This document shows positions 1 through 7,244 of a stretch of DNA of 64,000 nucleotides, piece by piece. Every line of letters starts with the position of its first letter. The stretch's first letter is position 1. The DNA is from Bacteroidota bacterium (GTDB lineage Bacteria > Bacteroidota > JABWAT01), in the NCBI GenBank assembly GCA_017303995.1, contig JAFLBE010000024.1:1-64000 (forward strand), written 5' to 3'. The position numbers and the translations under genes are program-made. The notes under the pieces are model-generated. The model searched no databases and had not been told where the DNA came from. It worked only from the letters and a program-made list of their open reading frames with translations.

Positions 1-24
1 TGTCATTGCCTGAAATATGTTGAC
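1..24 (+). repeat. IS3-family left terminal inverted repeat
   Basis: This end starts TGTCATTGCCTGAA and ends GTTGAC. It pairs with the reverse complement of 1309-1332 with four mismatches. The true end may lie just outside the window. Confidence 0.8.
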
Positions 25-62
25 CTAAAACCATGCATATTTGTAACTTCCCGGAGGCGCTA

Positions 63-446
63 ATGGAAACAGGTCAAACAACAAATTTAACAAAGCCAGA
101 AAGAAAAACCCGTTATTTCAGTGAAAGTTTCAGAAAGCAAAAAGTCACCGAACTAGAAAAACGGATCACCACTATAGCTGAAATCTGTCGAACCTATCAA
201 GTTTGCCGGAACACAGTTTACCGTTGGATAAACAAGTATTCTTCGCTCAAACAGCAAGGTGTCCGGCTCGTTGTTGAAACAGAGAGCGACACCAGGCGGA
301 TTGGGTTGCTCGAACAAAAAGTACGCGAACTCGAACAACTTGTTGGCCAGAAACAGATTGAGCTCGAATTTCACCAGAAAATGATTGAACTGGCAGAAGA
401 AACCTACCGGATCAAAATAAAAAAAAACTCTGGTGGTCAGTCATGA
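63..446 (+). CDS. IS3-family transposase OrfA (helix-turn-helix)
   Basis: This is the small DNA-binding subunit of an IS3-type transposase. The N-terminal half holds a helix-turn-helix (ITTIAEICRTYQVCRNTVYRW) and the C-terminal half is a leucine-zipper-like coiled coil (LLEQKVRELEQLVGQ). An upstream in-frame ATG at 33 exists, but a GGAGG at 53-57 points to the ATG at 63, so I use that start. The 3' end is A-rich (a run of nine A near 419-427) and its stop overlaps the orfB start as ATGA. Coupled reinitiation or a -1 frameshift producing an OrfAB fusion are both possible, and the A run is a plausible slippery site. Confidence 0.88.
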   Translation: METGQTTNLTKPERKTRYFSESFRKQKVTELEKRITTIAEICRTYQVCRNTVYRWINKYSSLKQQGVRLVVETESDTRRIGLLEQKVRELEQLVGQKQIELEFHQKMIELAEETYRIKIKKNSGGQS

Positions 447-1291
447 TCTGGTTTAAACAAAACCCAGAAGTTCATCATCATCAACTCACTCTGGTTTACA
501 GAACCATGAAAACAACCCGGCAGGCTGTAAGTCAGTACCTGAACCGGAAAACCCGGCACTGGGAAGAAGAGCTGACCCTGATTCCCATCATCAAAGATAT
601 CCGGGAAGACCATCCTCGCATGGGACTGCGTCATATTTACCGGAAACTAAATCCCAAAACCATGGGCAGAGACTTATTTATTGAATTTGCCCGCCAGTAC
701 AATCTTGTATTACCCAAATCCAAATCGCCGATCCGCACAACCTGGTCACTTCCCGGACTGACAACAAAAAATCTGGCTTTGGATCTGGAAGTGACACGTG
801 TCAACCAACTTTGGGTGAGTGATATCACTTATTTTTGGATGGGTAATCATTTTGCCTATCTGACCTTTATCATGGATATGTTCAGCCGGAAAATCCTTTC
901 TGCAATTGCGAGTCAGACACTTCTGGCTGATGAAACTGTTCTTCCTGCACTGAAAAAGGCAATTAAAACCAGAAACAATGAGATTCCTCCCAAATTGATC
1001 CTTCACTCTGATGGTGGGGGGCAATATTTTTCAAAAAACGTTCTGGCTTTTAACAAGAAATTTACTATTCTGAACAGTAGAGCACAATCTTGTTATGAAA
1101 ACGCTAACGCTGAAAGAATCAACGGTACAATAAAAAATGACTACCTGATCCCTAAAAATCCTCAGTCTTTCTCTGAACTTTCTCTTTTACTTAAAAAGAC
1201 TGTTTATCTTTACAATCATGAAAAAACTCACAGTTCGCTTAACAACTTAACACCAGATCAATTCGAATCTTTTAATTATAAATCGAAGTGA
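443..1291 (+). CDS. IS3-family transposase OrfB (DDE integrase)
   Basis: This is the catalytic subunit of the transposase. The N-terminal part is the HTH_21-like region (HPRMGLRHIYRKL). The integrase core (rve) follows with the DDE residues visible: the first Asp in WVSDITYF, the second in LHSDGGGQYF, and the Glu in ENANAERINGTIK. Its 282 residues are normal for the family. The Gly-Gly-Gly after the second Asp (usually Arg-Gly-Ser or Gly-Gly) and ENANAER (usually DNAxxES) are minor variations. It overlaps orfA by 4 bases (ATGA). It looks functional. Confidence 0.93.
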   Translation: MIWFKQNPEVHHHQLTLVYRTMKTTRQAVSQYLNRKTRHWEEELTLIPIIKDIREDHPRMGLRHIYRKLNPKTMGRDLFIEFARQYNLVLPKSKSPIRTTWSLPGLTTKNLALDLEVTRVNQLWVSDITYFWMGNHFAYLTFIMDMFSRKILSAIASQTLLADETVLPALKKAIKTRNNEIPPKLILHSDGGGQYFSKNVLAFNKKFTILNSRAQSCYENANAERINGTIKNDYLIPKNPQSFSELSLLLKKTVYLYNHEKTHSSLNNLTPDQFESFNYKSK

Positions 1292-1308
1292 CATCCTTAA
1301 TAAATCTT

Positions 1309-1332
1309 GTCAACGTTATTCAGGCAATGTCA
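1309..1332 (-). repeat. IS3-family right terminal inverted repeat
   Basis: Its reverse complement starts TGACATTGCCTGAA and ends GTTGAC, matching the left end at 20 of 24 positions. It lies 17 bases after the orfB stop. Confidence 0.8.
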
Positions 1333-1374
1333 ACTTACCACTTATAACTTATCACTTATAACTTATCACTTTCC
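1333..1374. repeat. 7-base-period array (ACTTATA / ACTTATC)
   Basis: There are six consecutive 7-base units: ACTTACC, ACTTATA, ACTTATC, ACTTATA, ACTTATC, ACTTTCC. The array contains the stop codon (1366-1368) of the response regulator on the minus strand and begins at the base after the IS right end. It is one of the family of period-7 arrays in this window. Confidence 0.85.
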
Positions 1375-2058
1375 CGCCCCTTCCCACCGGTATCCCAAGC
1401 CATGAACGGTCACAATTCTTGCGGGAAATTTTGGGTTTTCTTCCAGTTTTTGCCGGAGCCACGACATGTGAACGTCAACGGTTCGTGTGGTTAAACTGGC
1501 ATCAATTCCCCAGACTTCGGTGAGCAGTTCATCCCGTGAAATAACCTGTCCCGGATGTTCAACCAGATATTTCAGCAACCGGAATTCCTGAGCCGTGAGT
1601 TCAACCGGTTTGCCCGATTTCAGAATCGATCCTTTTTTAAAGTTCAGTTCCAGTTCGCCAAACTGGTAAGTATCCCCCGAAGCAGGCGGAACGTAACTTC
1701 TCCGGCGAAGCAAAACTTCCAGCCGGACCATCAATTCCATCATATCAAATGGTTTGGTGAGGTAATCATCGGCACCAAGTTTCAGTCCAACCACTTTATC
1801 AACCACCTGTCCACGGGCGGTAAGCATGAGAACCGGCGTTTCAATTCCCCGCTGACGAAGATCCCGGATGATGTCAAATCCGTTTTTCTTCGGAAGCATC
1901 ACATCCAAAATGAGAATATCAAACTGATTGGAAAGGGCGAGTTTAAATCCGGACTCGCCGTCAGTTGCAGATTCCACTTCGAATCCCTCAGAGGTTAACC
2001 TGTCGGTCAGGGTTAGCACCAAACCCGGTTCATCTTCCACCAATAATAATCTGGGCAT
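1366..2058 (-). CDS. OmpR/PhoB-family response regulator
   Basis: This is a DNA-binding transcription regulator controlled by phosphorylation. The receiver domain (about 1-120) shows the acidic pair at E8-D9, the phosphoacceptor D52 (ILILDVMLP), the switch Thr in MLTARG and the Lys in LTKPFD. The C-terminal winged helix (about 133-226) has the usual ELTAQEFRLLKYL and SRDELLTEVWG helices and TVDVHMSWLRQKL recognition helix. Its ATG overlaps the stop of the upstream sensor kinase gene (TGATG at 2056-2060), so the two are translated together and the kinase is its partner. The target genes are not evident. The nearest candidate is the divergent PDZ-like gene at 4528. Confidence 0.95.
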   Translation of the reverse strand: MPRLLLVEDEPGLVLTLTDRLTSEGFEVESATDGESGFKLALSNQFDILILDVMLPKKNGFDIIRDLRQRGIETPVLMLTARGQVVDKVVGLKLGADDYLTKPFDMMELMVRLEVLLRRRSYVPPASGDTYQFGELELNFKKGSILKSGKPVELTAQEFRLLKYLVEHPGQVISRDELLTEVWGIDASLTTRTVDVHMSWLRQKLEENPKFPARIVTVHGLGYRWEGAGK

Positions 2059-4181
2059 CAGTTTTCCCCCTTCTTCTGGTCAATGGGAAAGCTCACCACA
2101 AATTCAGATCCTTTTCCCGGTTCACTTTTCAATGAAATCTTTCCTTTATTTACGGTTACGAGTGACTGAACCAGACTTAAACCCAATCCGTTGCCGTGAA
2201 TCTGTGCTTCAGAAGCCGTTTTTCCCCGGAAGAACGGCTCGAAAATCCGTACTTTTTCCTCATCCGGAATTCCCATCCCAAAATCACGGATGGAAACGGA
2301 AACTGATTTTCCGTCCGTCTGCATTCTCACAATAACAATTGAAGGTGAATGACTGTACTTCACTGCATTCTCGAGCAAATTTCTGAAAATAGTGAGCATG
2401 GCTTTCCGGTCAGCATAAACGATCTGATCCAGCAGATAATGAGGTTCCAGCTTGATGGATTTCTGTTCGGCCTGTTCAAGAATTCCGAGGACGGATTCTT
2501 CAAGTGCATCACCAACATCCACCCGGGTAAACGTCCAGTTTTTTCTTCCTGATTGAAGTCCCGAGAAATCAAGAACCTGCTCAATCATTTCAGACAACCG
2601 TTTTCCTTCATCCCGGATCAACCGGCCATATTTTGCCTGAGATTCCTGCGTCGACACCACGCCATCGGCCAGATTTTCTGCAGCCGACCGAATGACCGCA
2701 AGCGGAGTTCTGAGTTCGTGCGTAATCCCGGCGACGAATTCCATTTGCTGCCTGCTCTGATGCCAGGCTTTTAAACTTGCAATCAATAAAAACCCAATGC
2801 TCCCGGCAAGAAGCAGAAGAATGCCACTTCCAATCATCAGATTTTTCATCCGGATTTCATTGACGGCTTCTGTCAGTGACCCGGAAATGTGAGCTGCCTG
2901 GATCACCCAGCCGGATCCAGAAGTTGAGAACGGAGTAGGTCCGTAAATGTTTTCAGTTTCCGGTGTAAAGGAAAAGGAAAAAGGCTTTACCGAACTCCAG
3001 TTTTCAATTTGTGCCTTTGGGGCGGGGGTTTTAAGATTTACGTCAACCACAACCGGAGTAACAGGAGCAACTGGAGTAGCAGCAGTTACCTGTCCACTCA
3101 CAACCGGAACAACAGGAGCAACTGGAGTAACAGCAGTAACCTGTCCACTTGTACTGACAGAAACGGCCGCCGGAGCTTCAGGACCGGAAACAACAGTTGG
3201 CATCTCTTGAGTTGGATCGGGTGGTTCCGGGTGACTGACCTGAATCTGTGTTTTACCCCCGGCAGAAGTCGAAAATGAAAAGGACTGGAATTTTGAAACC
3301 GCATGTGCCCTTTCCTTAATTATCTCCATTCTTTTTGTTCTGGCTGAATTCCCCGTCAGAATAATCATATCCCGGGTTCGTAAATTGGCCACCGGCCAGG
3401 AAAGATCAGGATGTTTAACTGAATCCGTTTGAAAAAAAGTCAGATTCCGAAGTGTATCCCGGATGGAAAAGTTATAATCCAGATCACCATCAGTGGTAAA
3501 ATAATCGATAGCCAATGAACGAATCCAGGTTTTTTTTATAAAATCAGTATTGAACTGAATCACCAGCGACCGAACCGGATTATTCTTTTTCCCGGATTCA
3601 AACTGTTCTTCAAGATTTGCATCCGGAATCACAATAAACGCTGTGGAGTCTGTTAATAAAAGTCCCTGAAAAATGGAAATCAGTATTTCATTACCAGAAA
3701 ATGACTTCATCTCTATTTTCTTCTTAAGTTCAATAAAAGAGGATGGCCATGACATTTTCACTTTTTTGGCAGAAACGGTATCCACAAAATAGAGATCCGG
3801 CTCCTTGCCCTGACGGACTTCAGTTAAATAAACAGAACCCACCAATTCTGGAAACGGGGCAGATGCCTGATAAATTTGCCAGTCATTCAAAATGGCAGTC
3901 AAGGTATCCTGATCTTTGTTCAGCGTTCCTTCAAAAGCTGAAAAAACCCGGCCGAGCTCCCGGTCAAAATCTTCACTGAACCTTTCCAGGCTGGAACGAA
4001 GATTTTTATTGAGCCGATCCATTTCGGTGTCATTCAATTGCCCGATCCACCGGTACTGAAGAAAGGAAATACTGATCAGCAGGATGATAAAAACAGCTCC
4101 CGAAATCCACATGATCAGATTCCGTTCACGGGTTCCCGACTGGTGCCGGAGGAGAGTAAAGTAATTTTTTAGTGAAGTCAT
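2058..4181 (-). CDS. Membrane sensor histidine kinase
   Basis: This is the cognate kinase of the response regulator. A first membrane helix (about residues 23-44, ISGAVFIILLISISFLQY) and a second (about 447-468, IGSGILLLLAGSIGFLLIASL) flank a large periplasmic sensor of about 400 residues. The cytoplasmic part has the HisKA box THELRTPLAVIRSAAEN (His near 490) and an HATPase with N box FRNLLENAVKYS, G1 RDFGMGIPDEE, F box IFEPFFRG and G2 GNGLGLSLV. The sensor part has no domain I recognise. It contains a Pro/Val/Thr-rich linker made by a 51-base tandem duplication (3049-3150). The start ATG has no clear Shine-Dalgarno and lies 8 bases from a period-7 array. Confidence 0.93.
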   Translation of the reverse strand: MTSLKNYFTLLRHQSGTRERNLIMWISGAVFIILLISISFLQYRWIGQLNDTEMDRLNKNLRSSLERFSEDFDRELGRVFSAFEGTLNKDQDTLTAILNDWQIYQASAPFPELVGSVYLTEVRQGKEPDLYFVDTVSAKKVKMSWPSSFIELKKKIEMKSFSGNEILISIFQGLLLTDSTAFIVIPDANLEEQFESGKKNNPVRSLVIQFNTDFIKKTWIRSLAIDYFTTDGDLDYNFSIRDTLRNLTFFQTDSVKHPDLSWPVANLRTRDMIILTGNSARTKRMEIIKERAHAVSKFQSFSFSTSAGGKTQIQVSHPEPPDPTQEMPTVVSGPEAPAAVSVSTSGQVTAVTPVAPVVPVVSGQVTAATPVAPVTPVVVDVNLKTPAPKAQIENWSSVKPFSFSFTPETENIYGPTPFSTSGSGWVIQAAHISGSLTEAVNEIRMKNLMIGSGILLLLAGSIGFLLIASLKAWHQSRQQMEFVAGITHELRTPLAVIRSAAENLADGVVSTQESQAKYGRLIRDEGKRLSEMIEQVLDFSGLQSGRKNWTFTRVDVGDALEESVLGILEQAEQKSIKLEPHYLLDQIVYADRKAMLTIFRNLLENAVKYSHSPSIVIVRMQTDGKSVSVSIRDFGMGIPDEEKVRIFEPFFRGKTASEAQIHGNGLGLSLVQSLVTVNKGKISLKSEPGKGSEFVVSFPIDQKKGEN
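3049..3150. repeat. 51-bp tandem duplication inside the kinase gene
   Basis: There are two head-to-tail copies (3049-3099 and 3100-3150) with a few mismatches. They encode two 17-residue copies of a GQVTAxTPVAPVxPVV-type segment in the periplasmic linker of the histidine kinase. The unit is a multiple of three, so copy-number change keeps the frame. Confidence 0.88.
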
Positions 4182-4189
4182 TTTATTTC

Positions 4190-4246
4190 AGAAGTTAGAA
4201 GATAGAAGATCAGAAGTTAGAATACAGAAGTCAGCAGACAGAAGAC
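4190..4246. repeat. 7-base-period array (AGAAGTT-like)
   Basis: There are eight units such as AGAAGTT, AGAAGAT, AGAATAC, AGAAGTC and AGAAGAC, with a single-base insertion at 4211. The array lies 8 bases upstream of the histidine kinase start codon (minus strand). Confidence 0.82.
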
Positions 4247-4266
4247 AGTAGGTCCACCTCAATGGG

Positions 4267-4316
4267 TGTCATCCCGGACTTAGCCTGCCCCGACCACTGT
4301 CGGGGATCCGGGATCC
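4267..4316. repeat. Dispersed GTCATCCCG-type palindromic element
   Basis: GTCATCCCGG at 4268 is followed by a perfect 7-base stem, CCCCGAC / GTCGGGG (4288-4294 and 4299-4305), with a CACT loop, then GATCCGGGATCC. A similar GTCATCCCG start recurs at about 7092. It looks like an interspersed palindromic repeat in the divergent region between the kinase and PDZ genes. It could also act as a transcription-blocking hairpin. Confidence 0.5.
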
Positions 4317-4329
4317 ATGGCTTTTCACA

Positions 4330-4357
4330 ATTTACCATTTACCCTTAATCATTAACC
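4330..4357. repeat. 7-base-period array (ATTTACC / ATTAACC)
   Basis: There are four units: ATTTACC, ATTTACC, CTTAATC, ATTAACC. A closely related array occurs at 49840-49874. It lies in the 346-bp divergent intergenic region 4182-4527, whose remaining sequence I could not assign. Confidence 0.72.
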
Positions 4358-4527
4358 ATTGTGTCCCAAAGGTACCACGGTCATACGGCACCATCAACCG
4401 GAAGTGCTGATTCAAATCTGTCATTTTACATTCTTTACAAACCTTTATCCTAACCTTAACACGCCTTACGAATTATCGCCGTAAACTTGCAGGGTAAGTT
4501 CTACAAAACCAAAAAAAAGGAAAAAAC

Positions 4528-5148
4528 ATGAAACTAACCACGGTATTGCTCATTGCCCTGCTCGCCTTCTCCTCCTCCTTCGCACAGGAAAAAAGAAACA
4601 AAATCATCAAAAACGGAAATCAGCTTGAAACTGCACTGATTTTTGAAGCCGGCGTTCTTTTTGCCGAAAAGGATGGAAAAATCGTCGTGGAAAATATTTT
4701 GCCCGAAGATGTGATTCCGGAAGAAGCATCTGAAAAAGAGAAATCACGTCCCGACATCAAAAAGAATGATGTTCTGGTTTCTGCAAACGGAGAAAAATAT
4801 ACTTCCGCAAAAAAACTCTCTGAGTGGTATGACGGTTTGAAATCGGGAACTGAGGTTACTCTAACTCTTGATCGTAAAGGGGAAACAAAATCTGCATCCT
4901 TCACAAAAGTAGAATCAAAAGGTAAAAAGCGGAAAATATTTGTTCAGGTGGATGATAAGGATGGTGAAACCACAATAACTGAAGGTGATGAAATGGAAGG
5001 AGAAAAAGGAACCTGGAAAATCAAAGATCTGGATAAGGTTATTGAACTTGAAGGCTTTGATGAGTTGGGCGATGCAGACAGTTCCGCCACAGAAACCATC
5101 ATTATTAAAAAGGTGATAAAGAAAAAGAAGAAAGAAGATCAGAAGTAA
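4528..5148 (+). CDS. Secreted PDZ-like domain protein
   Basis: A signal peptide (MKLTTVLLIALLAFSSSFAQ, cleavage after Ala19 likely) exports this 206-residue protein. The middle (about 45-130) reads as a PDZ-like fold: KIVVENILPEDVIPEE, then DIKKNDVLVSANGEKYTSAKKLSEW and GTEVTLTLDRKGE, as in HtrA/ClpP-associated PDZ domains. There is no protease domain. The C-terminus is acidic and then ends in a lysine tract (IIIKKVIKKKKKEDQK). It is transcribed divergently from the OmpR-type pair, so it may be a target or an input of that system, but this is inference. A strong terminator follows at 5171. Confidence 0.72.
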   Translation: MKLTTVLLIALLAFSSSFAQEKRNKIIKNGNQLETALIFEAGVLFAEKDGKIVVENILPEDVIPEEASEKEKSRPDIKKNDVLVSANGEKYTSAKKLSEWYDGLKSGTEVTLTLDRKGETKSASFTKVESKGKKRKIFVQVDDKDGETTITEGDEMEGEKGTWKIKDLDKVIELEGFDELGDADSSATETIIIKKVIKKKKKEDQK

Positions 5149-5170
5149 GAATTTGTATTTTGGAGCAAAC

Positions 5171-5202
5171 AAAAAACCCGGCATCAACCGGGTTTTTTGT
5201 TT
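5171..5202 (+). terminator. Rho-independent terminator after the PDZ-like gene
   Basis: An 11-base stem AAAAAACCCGG / CCGGGTTTTTT with loop CATCAA is followed by GTTTT. It can work in both directions and also faces the minus-strand gene that ends at 5291. Confidence 0.92.
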
Positions 5203-5265
5203 TAATACCCCCTCCGCCGGAGAGCCTGTCCCGAACGCTTTCGGGAGGGAAAGGGGGTGGGTCAA

Positions 5266-5293
5266 CTTGTCTCTCGTCACCAGTCCCTTGTCA
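5266..5293. repeat. 7-base-period array (CTTGTCA-like)
   Basis: There are four units: CTTGTCT, CTCGTCA, CCAGTCC, CTTGTCA. The last unit contains the stop codon (5291-5293) of the minus-strand lipoprotein gene. Confidence 0.68.
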
Positions 5294-6274
5294 CTTCTTT
5301 AAAAGCACACCGTCATGGGTTCCGAGAAGCACTTTCAGGTTTCCTTTGTCGGTAGCAACATCAGAAGCTGATCGCTGACTGATATCCAGAATAATCGCCG
5401 TTCCGGGGAAGTTGGCAAGTGCTGCCGTCAGATCTGCAGAAGAAATTGTGTAAGTCCCTGAAGCTGAGGTTGTTGCAACTTCGTATAAGGGTTTCGGACC
5501 TTTTCCGCCAGGACCTTCAGGACCGCCCGGACCTTTACCATCCTTAGGACCATGTCCGCCTTTCGGACCTTTTCCATCTTTTGGACCATGTCCACCCGGA
5601 CCACCACCATCAGGTTTTGTTCCCGGAGCAGGAGGTGCAGGAAGTATTCTGATCATCATGGAATCATCAGCAGAACCGGTCCAGTTCACAGTTAAATCAG
5701 TTCCTGAAGGTAAGGTTGCCCCATTGTCAAGATTGGTCAGCGTCAGAACTCCGGCCGGAGTTACATTCAAAGTCTGGGCCGGGAAGGAATCCGTTCCTGA
5801 TATTCCGATTGAAACAAGTGAACCTGCAACATAAACAAAAGGAACCGGTTTCACACCTTTTTCAGGTTTTGCCATCGATTCATAAACCACTCCGCCTTCA
5901 CGAACTTCATGCTTGGTAAACGTGACGGTTTGTCCGTTATGGGTAAGCGTCACGGTTCCGATATCCAATCCGCCACTTTTAAACGGATGCGTTTGGTTTG
6001 CTATTCCTGAAAAAACAATCATGCGGGCATCCAAAGCAATTGTACCGGTTGAATCTTGCGGAATTGGTCCGATTTGGACGCCGATCAGGCCGATTGCATC
6101 ACCCAGATCAATCGATTGAAAATCAGATCCGGCAACTTCACTGTTGAAGGATGCAAGAGTAGAGGTTGAAGATGCATCAGAATCTTTATTTCCTGCGATG
6201 TGATCTGAGCATGACACTGAAGCAAGCAGAAGAATGGCAAAAGCCAGTCTTGGGATGAGAGGATTTTTTTTCAT
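5291..6274 (-). CDS. Lipoprotein with a Gly/Pro/Lys collagen-like segment, unknown function
   Basis: This is an exported lipoprotein with signal MKKNPLIPRLAFAILLLASVSC and the lipobox Cys at residue 22. The ORF is open to 6340, but that start is a TTG lying upstream of the promoter at 6343-6371. The ATG at 6274 is preceded by AAGGA and is used here. The N-terminal part resembles a DUF4382-type beta domain (DLGDAIGLIGVQIGPIP) with Ig-like strands after it. Residues about 220-262 are a low-complexity GPKDGKGPKGGHGPKDG segment. An ECF promoter identical in layout to that of the sigma operon lies just upstream, so the gene is probably in that regulon. I do not know its function. Confidence 0.75.
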   Translation of the reverse strand: MKKNPLIPRLAFAILLLASVSCSDHIAGNKDSDASSTSTLASFNSEVAGSDFQSIDLGDAIGLIGVQIGPIPQDSTGTIALDARMIVFSGIANQTHPFKSGGLDIGTVTLTHNGQTVTFTKHEVREGGVVYESMAKPEKGVKPVPFVYVAGSLVSIGISGTDSFPAQTLNVTPAGVLTLTNLDNGATLPSGTDLTVNWTGSADDSMMIRILPAPPAPGTKPDGGGPGGHGPKDGKGPKGGHGPKDGKGPGGPEGPGGKGPKPLYEVATTSASGTYTISSADLTAALANFPGTAIILDISQRSASDVATDKGNLKVLLGTHDGVLLKK

Positions 6275-6342
6275 GGGGTTGTCCTTTATTCGTGTTCGTG
6301 TGTTCGTAATAAATTCGGTCATATTCCAGCTGGTCTGCAAGG

Positions 6343-6375
6343 TCTGACAGATGAGGTCGAAAAAACTTGCAAAAA
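6343..6375 (-). promoter_or_regulatory. ECF-type promoter of the lipoprotein gene
   Basis: On the minus strand the sequence reads TTTTTGCAAG, 17 bases, GTCAGACC. The -35 core TGCAAG is at 6371-6366 and the -10 core GTCAGA at 6348-6343. The same two boxes with the same 17-base spacing occur before the ECF sigma gene (8822-8854). GTC in the -10 and a T tract after the -35 are typical of ECF sigma promoters. Confidence 0.75.
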
Positions 6376-7204
6376 TTTCTTTTTCAACCCAGAGACGCTG
6401 GGAACGCTGAGAAAATACAGGAGCATAATTAAGTTTTAGGGAATGGGCAGGATGGCGGCAATTGGTTAATGGTTACAAACGGGCTTTTGAAAGGCTTTCG
6501 GGATGCTTAATAAAAAACTGGAACTCTAACATCTGAAGGAGTGAAAATTGAATAGCCCCAGGTGGAAACCCGGAAAAAATGAAAGGTGAGATCAATCCCG
6601 TCCAGCCTCAAAATTGGGATTACCCTGGTTTTGCAACCACAGAGTGGTGACCTGTTTGTAGTAATTGATCAGATTAGATTAATTCGTCCGGCTAAAAATC
6701 TTTTTGGAACTGGCAATATTAGTCCGGACGAAACGGGGTTGTTCCAGCCCAGGATATTTGCATTTTCCGACTGGAATGAATTTTCTCTTTTCGATTGGAT
6801 TTGTGCCCGGTCGGTTTGAATGGTCGTGGGATTGTTTTCTATCAGGATTCTACAGCTCTGCCGTCGGAAACACCAGGGTATATTCAGAAGTTCTGCTTCA
6901 AGTTTTTAGTTGGGAATATTCAGATTAGAAAAATGTTCGATTCAATTCGGAATTTGATTTTAGAACAACACCCGGATGAACCAGATGTTGCAACCACAGA
7001 GTGGTGGCCTGTTTGTAGAAAATTGATCAAATCAGATTAATCCCGTCCAGCTACAAAACTTTTTGAAATTGGCAAATTCGGTCAATTAGCGTGTCATCCC
7101 GAGTGATTTTTCACAAAGTGAAAAATATTATCGAGGGACGATGTGCCGGACGAAACGATGATGCTCCCAGAGAAAACAGATCACCCTTTCAGGGTTATAA
7201 AAGC
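6376..7204. other. Gene-poor region with degenerate repeats
   Basis: I see no convincing gene in this roughly 830-bp stretch. Short open frames at 6586-7040 lack start signals and recognisable motifs, and they run through repeated DNA. Contents: a CCCAGAGACGCTGGG hairpin near 6394-6408, the three-copy element at 6590-7076, a GTCATCCCG element at about 7092, and a perfect hairpin ATTTTTCAC / GTGAAAAAT near 7109-7129. It reads as decayed mobile or repeat DNA. Confidence 0.55.
6590..7076. repeat. Three degenerate direct copies of a repeat unit
   Basis: Two long copies run TTGCAACCACAGAGTGGTG to (A)TTGGC at 6631-6722 and 6988-7076, with the shared middle CCTGTTTGTAG, ATTGATCA and GATTAAT. A third, partial copy of the TCAATCCCGTCCAGC part is at 6591-6617. 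Identity is well below perfect, so this is an old duplication or an interspersed repeat. Confidence 0.65.
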
Positions 7205-7232
7205 CTAACAGCTAATAGCCAACAGCTAACAG
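7205..7232. repeat. 7-base-period array (CTAACAG-like)
   Basis: There are four units: CTAACAG, CTAATAG, CCAACAG, CTAACAG. The array ends 12 bases beyond the stop codon of the Spy-like gene (minus strand). Confidence 0.78.
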
Positions 7233-7244
7233 CCTTCCCCCATC

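Larger units (their letters stand above)
1..1332 (+). mobile_element. IS3-family insertion sequence, apparently intact
   Basis: The element carries two overlapping ORFs (orfA, orfB) between imperfect terminal inverted repeats of 24 bases with 20 matches: left end 1-24, right end 1309-1332. The two-ORF layout with a DDE integrase in orfB is that of the IS3 family. The left end may reach a base or two beyond the window, so the target duplication cannot be checked. The right end directly abuts a 7-base-period repeat array that starts at 1333 and contains the stop codon of the response regulator gene, so the element seems to have landed in or beside that array. No internal stops are visible, so it may still be mobile. 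Confidence 0.9.

Noticed and set aside
2947-3278. Plus-strand frames rich in Thr/Gly or Asn/Ser within the kinase gene
   Set aside because: They arise from reading the 51-bp duplication on the other strand; the kinase frame is clearly the real one.
4462-4492. A fourth ECF promoter upstream of the histidine kinase (TGCAAG, 16 bases, GTAAGGC on the minus strand)
   Set aside because: The spacer is 16 rather than 17, the -10 has a further mismatch, and it lies about 280 bases from the start codon with repeats between.
6586-7040. Short plus-strand frames in the gene-poor region
   Set aside because: Three overlapping frames run through repeated DNA, lack ribosome sites and show no conserved motif.
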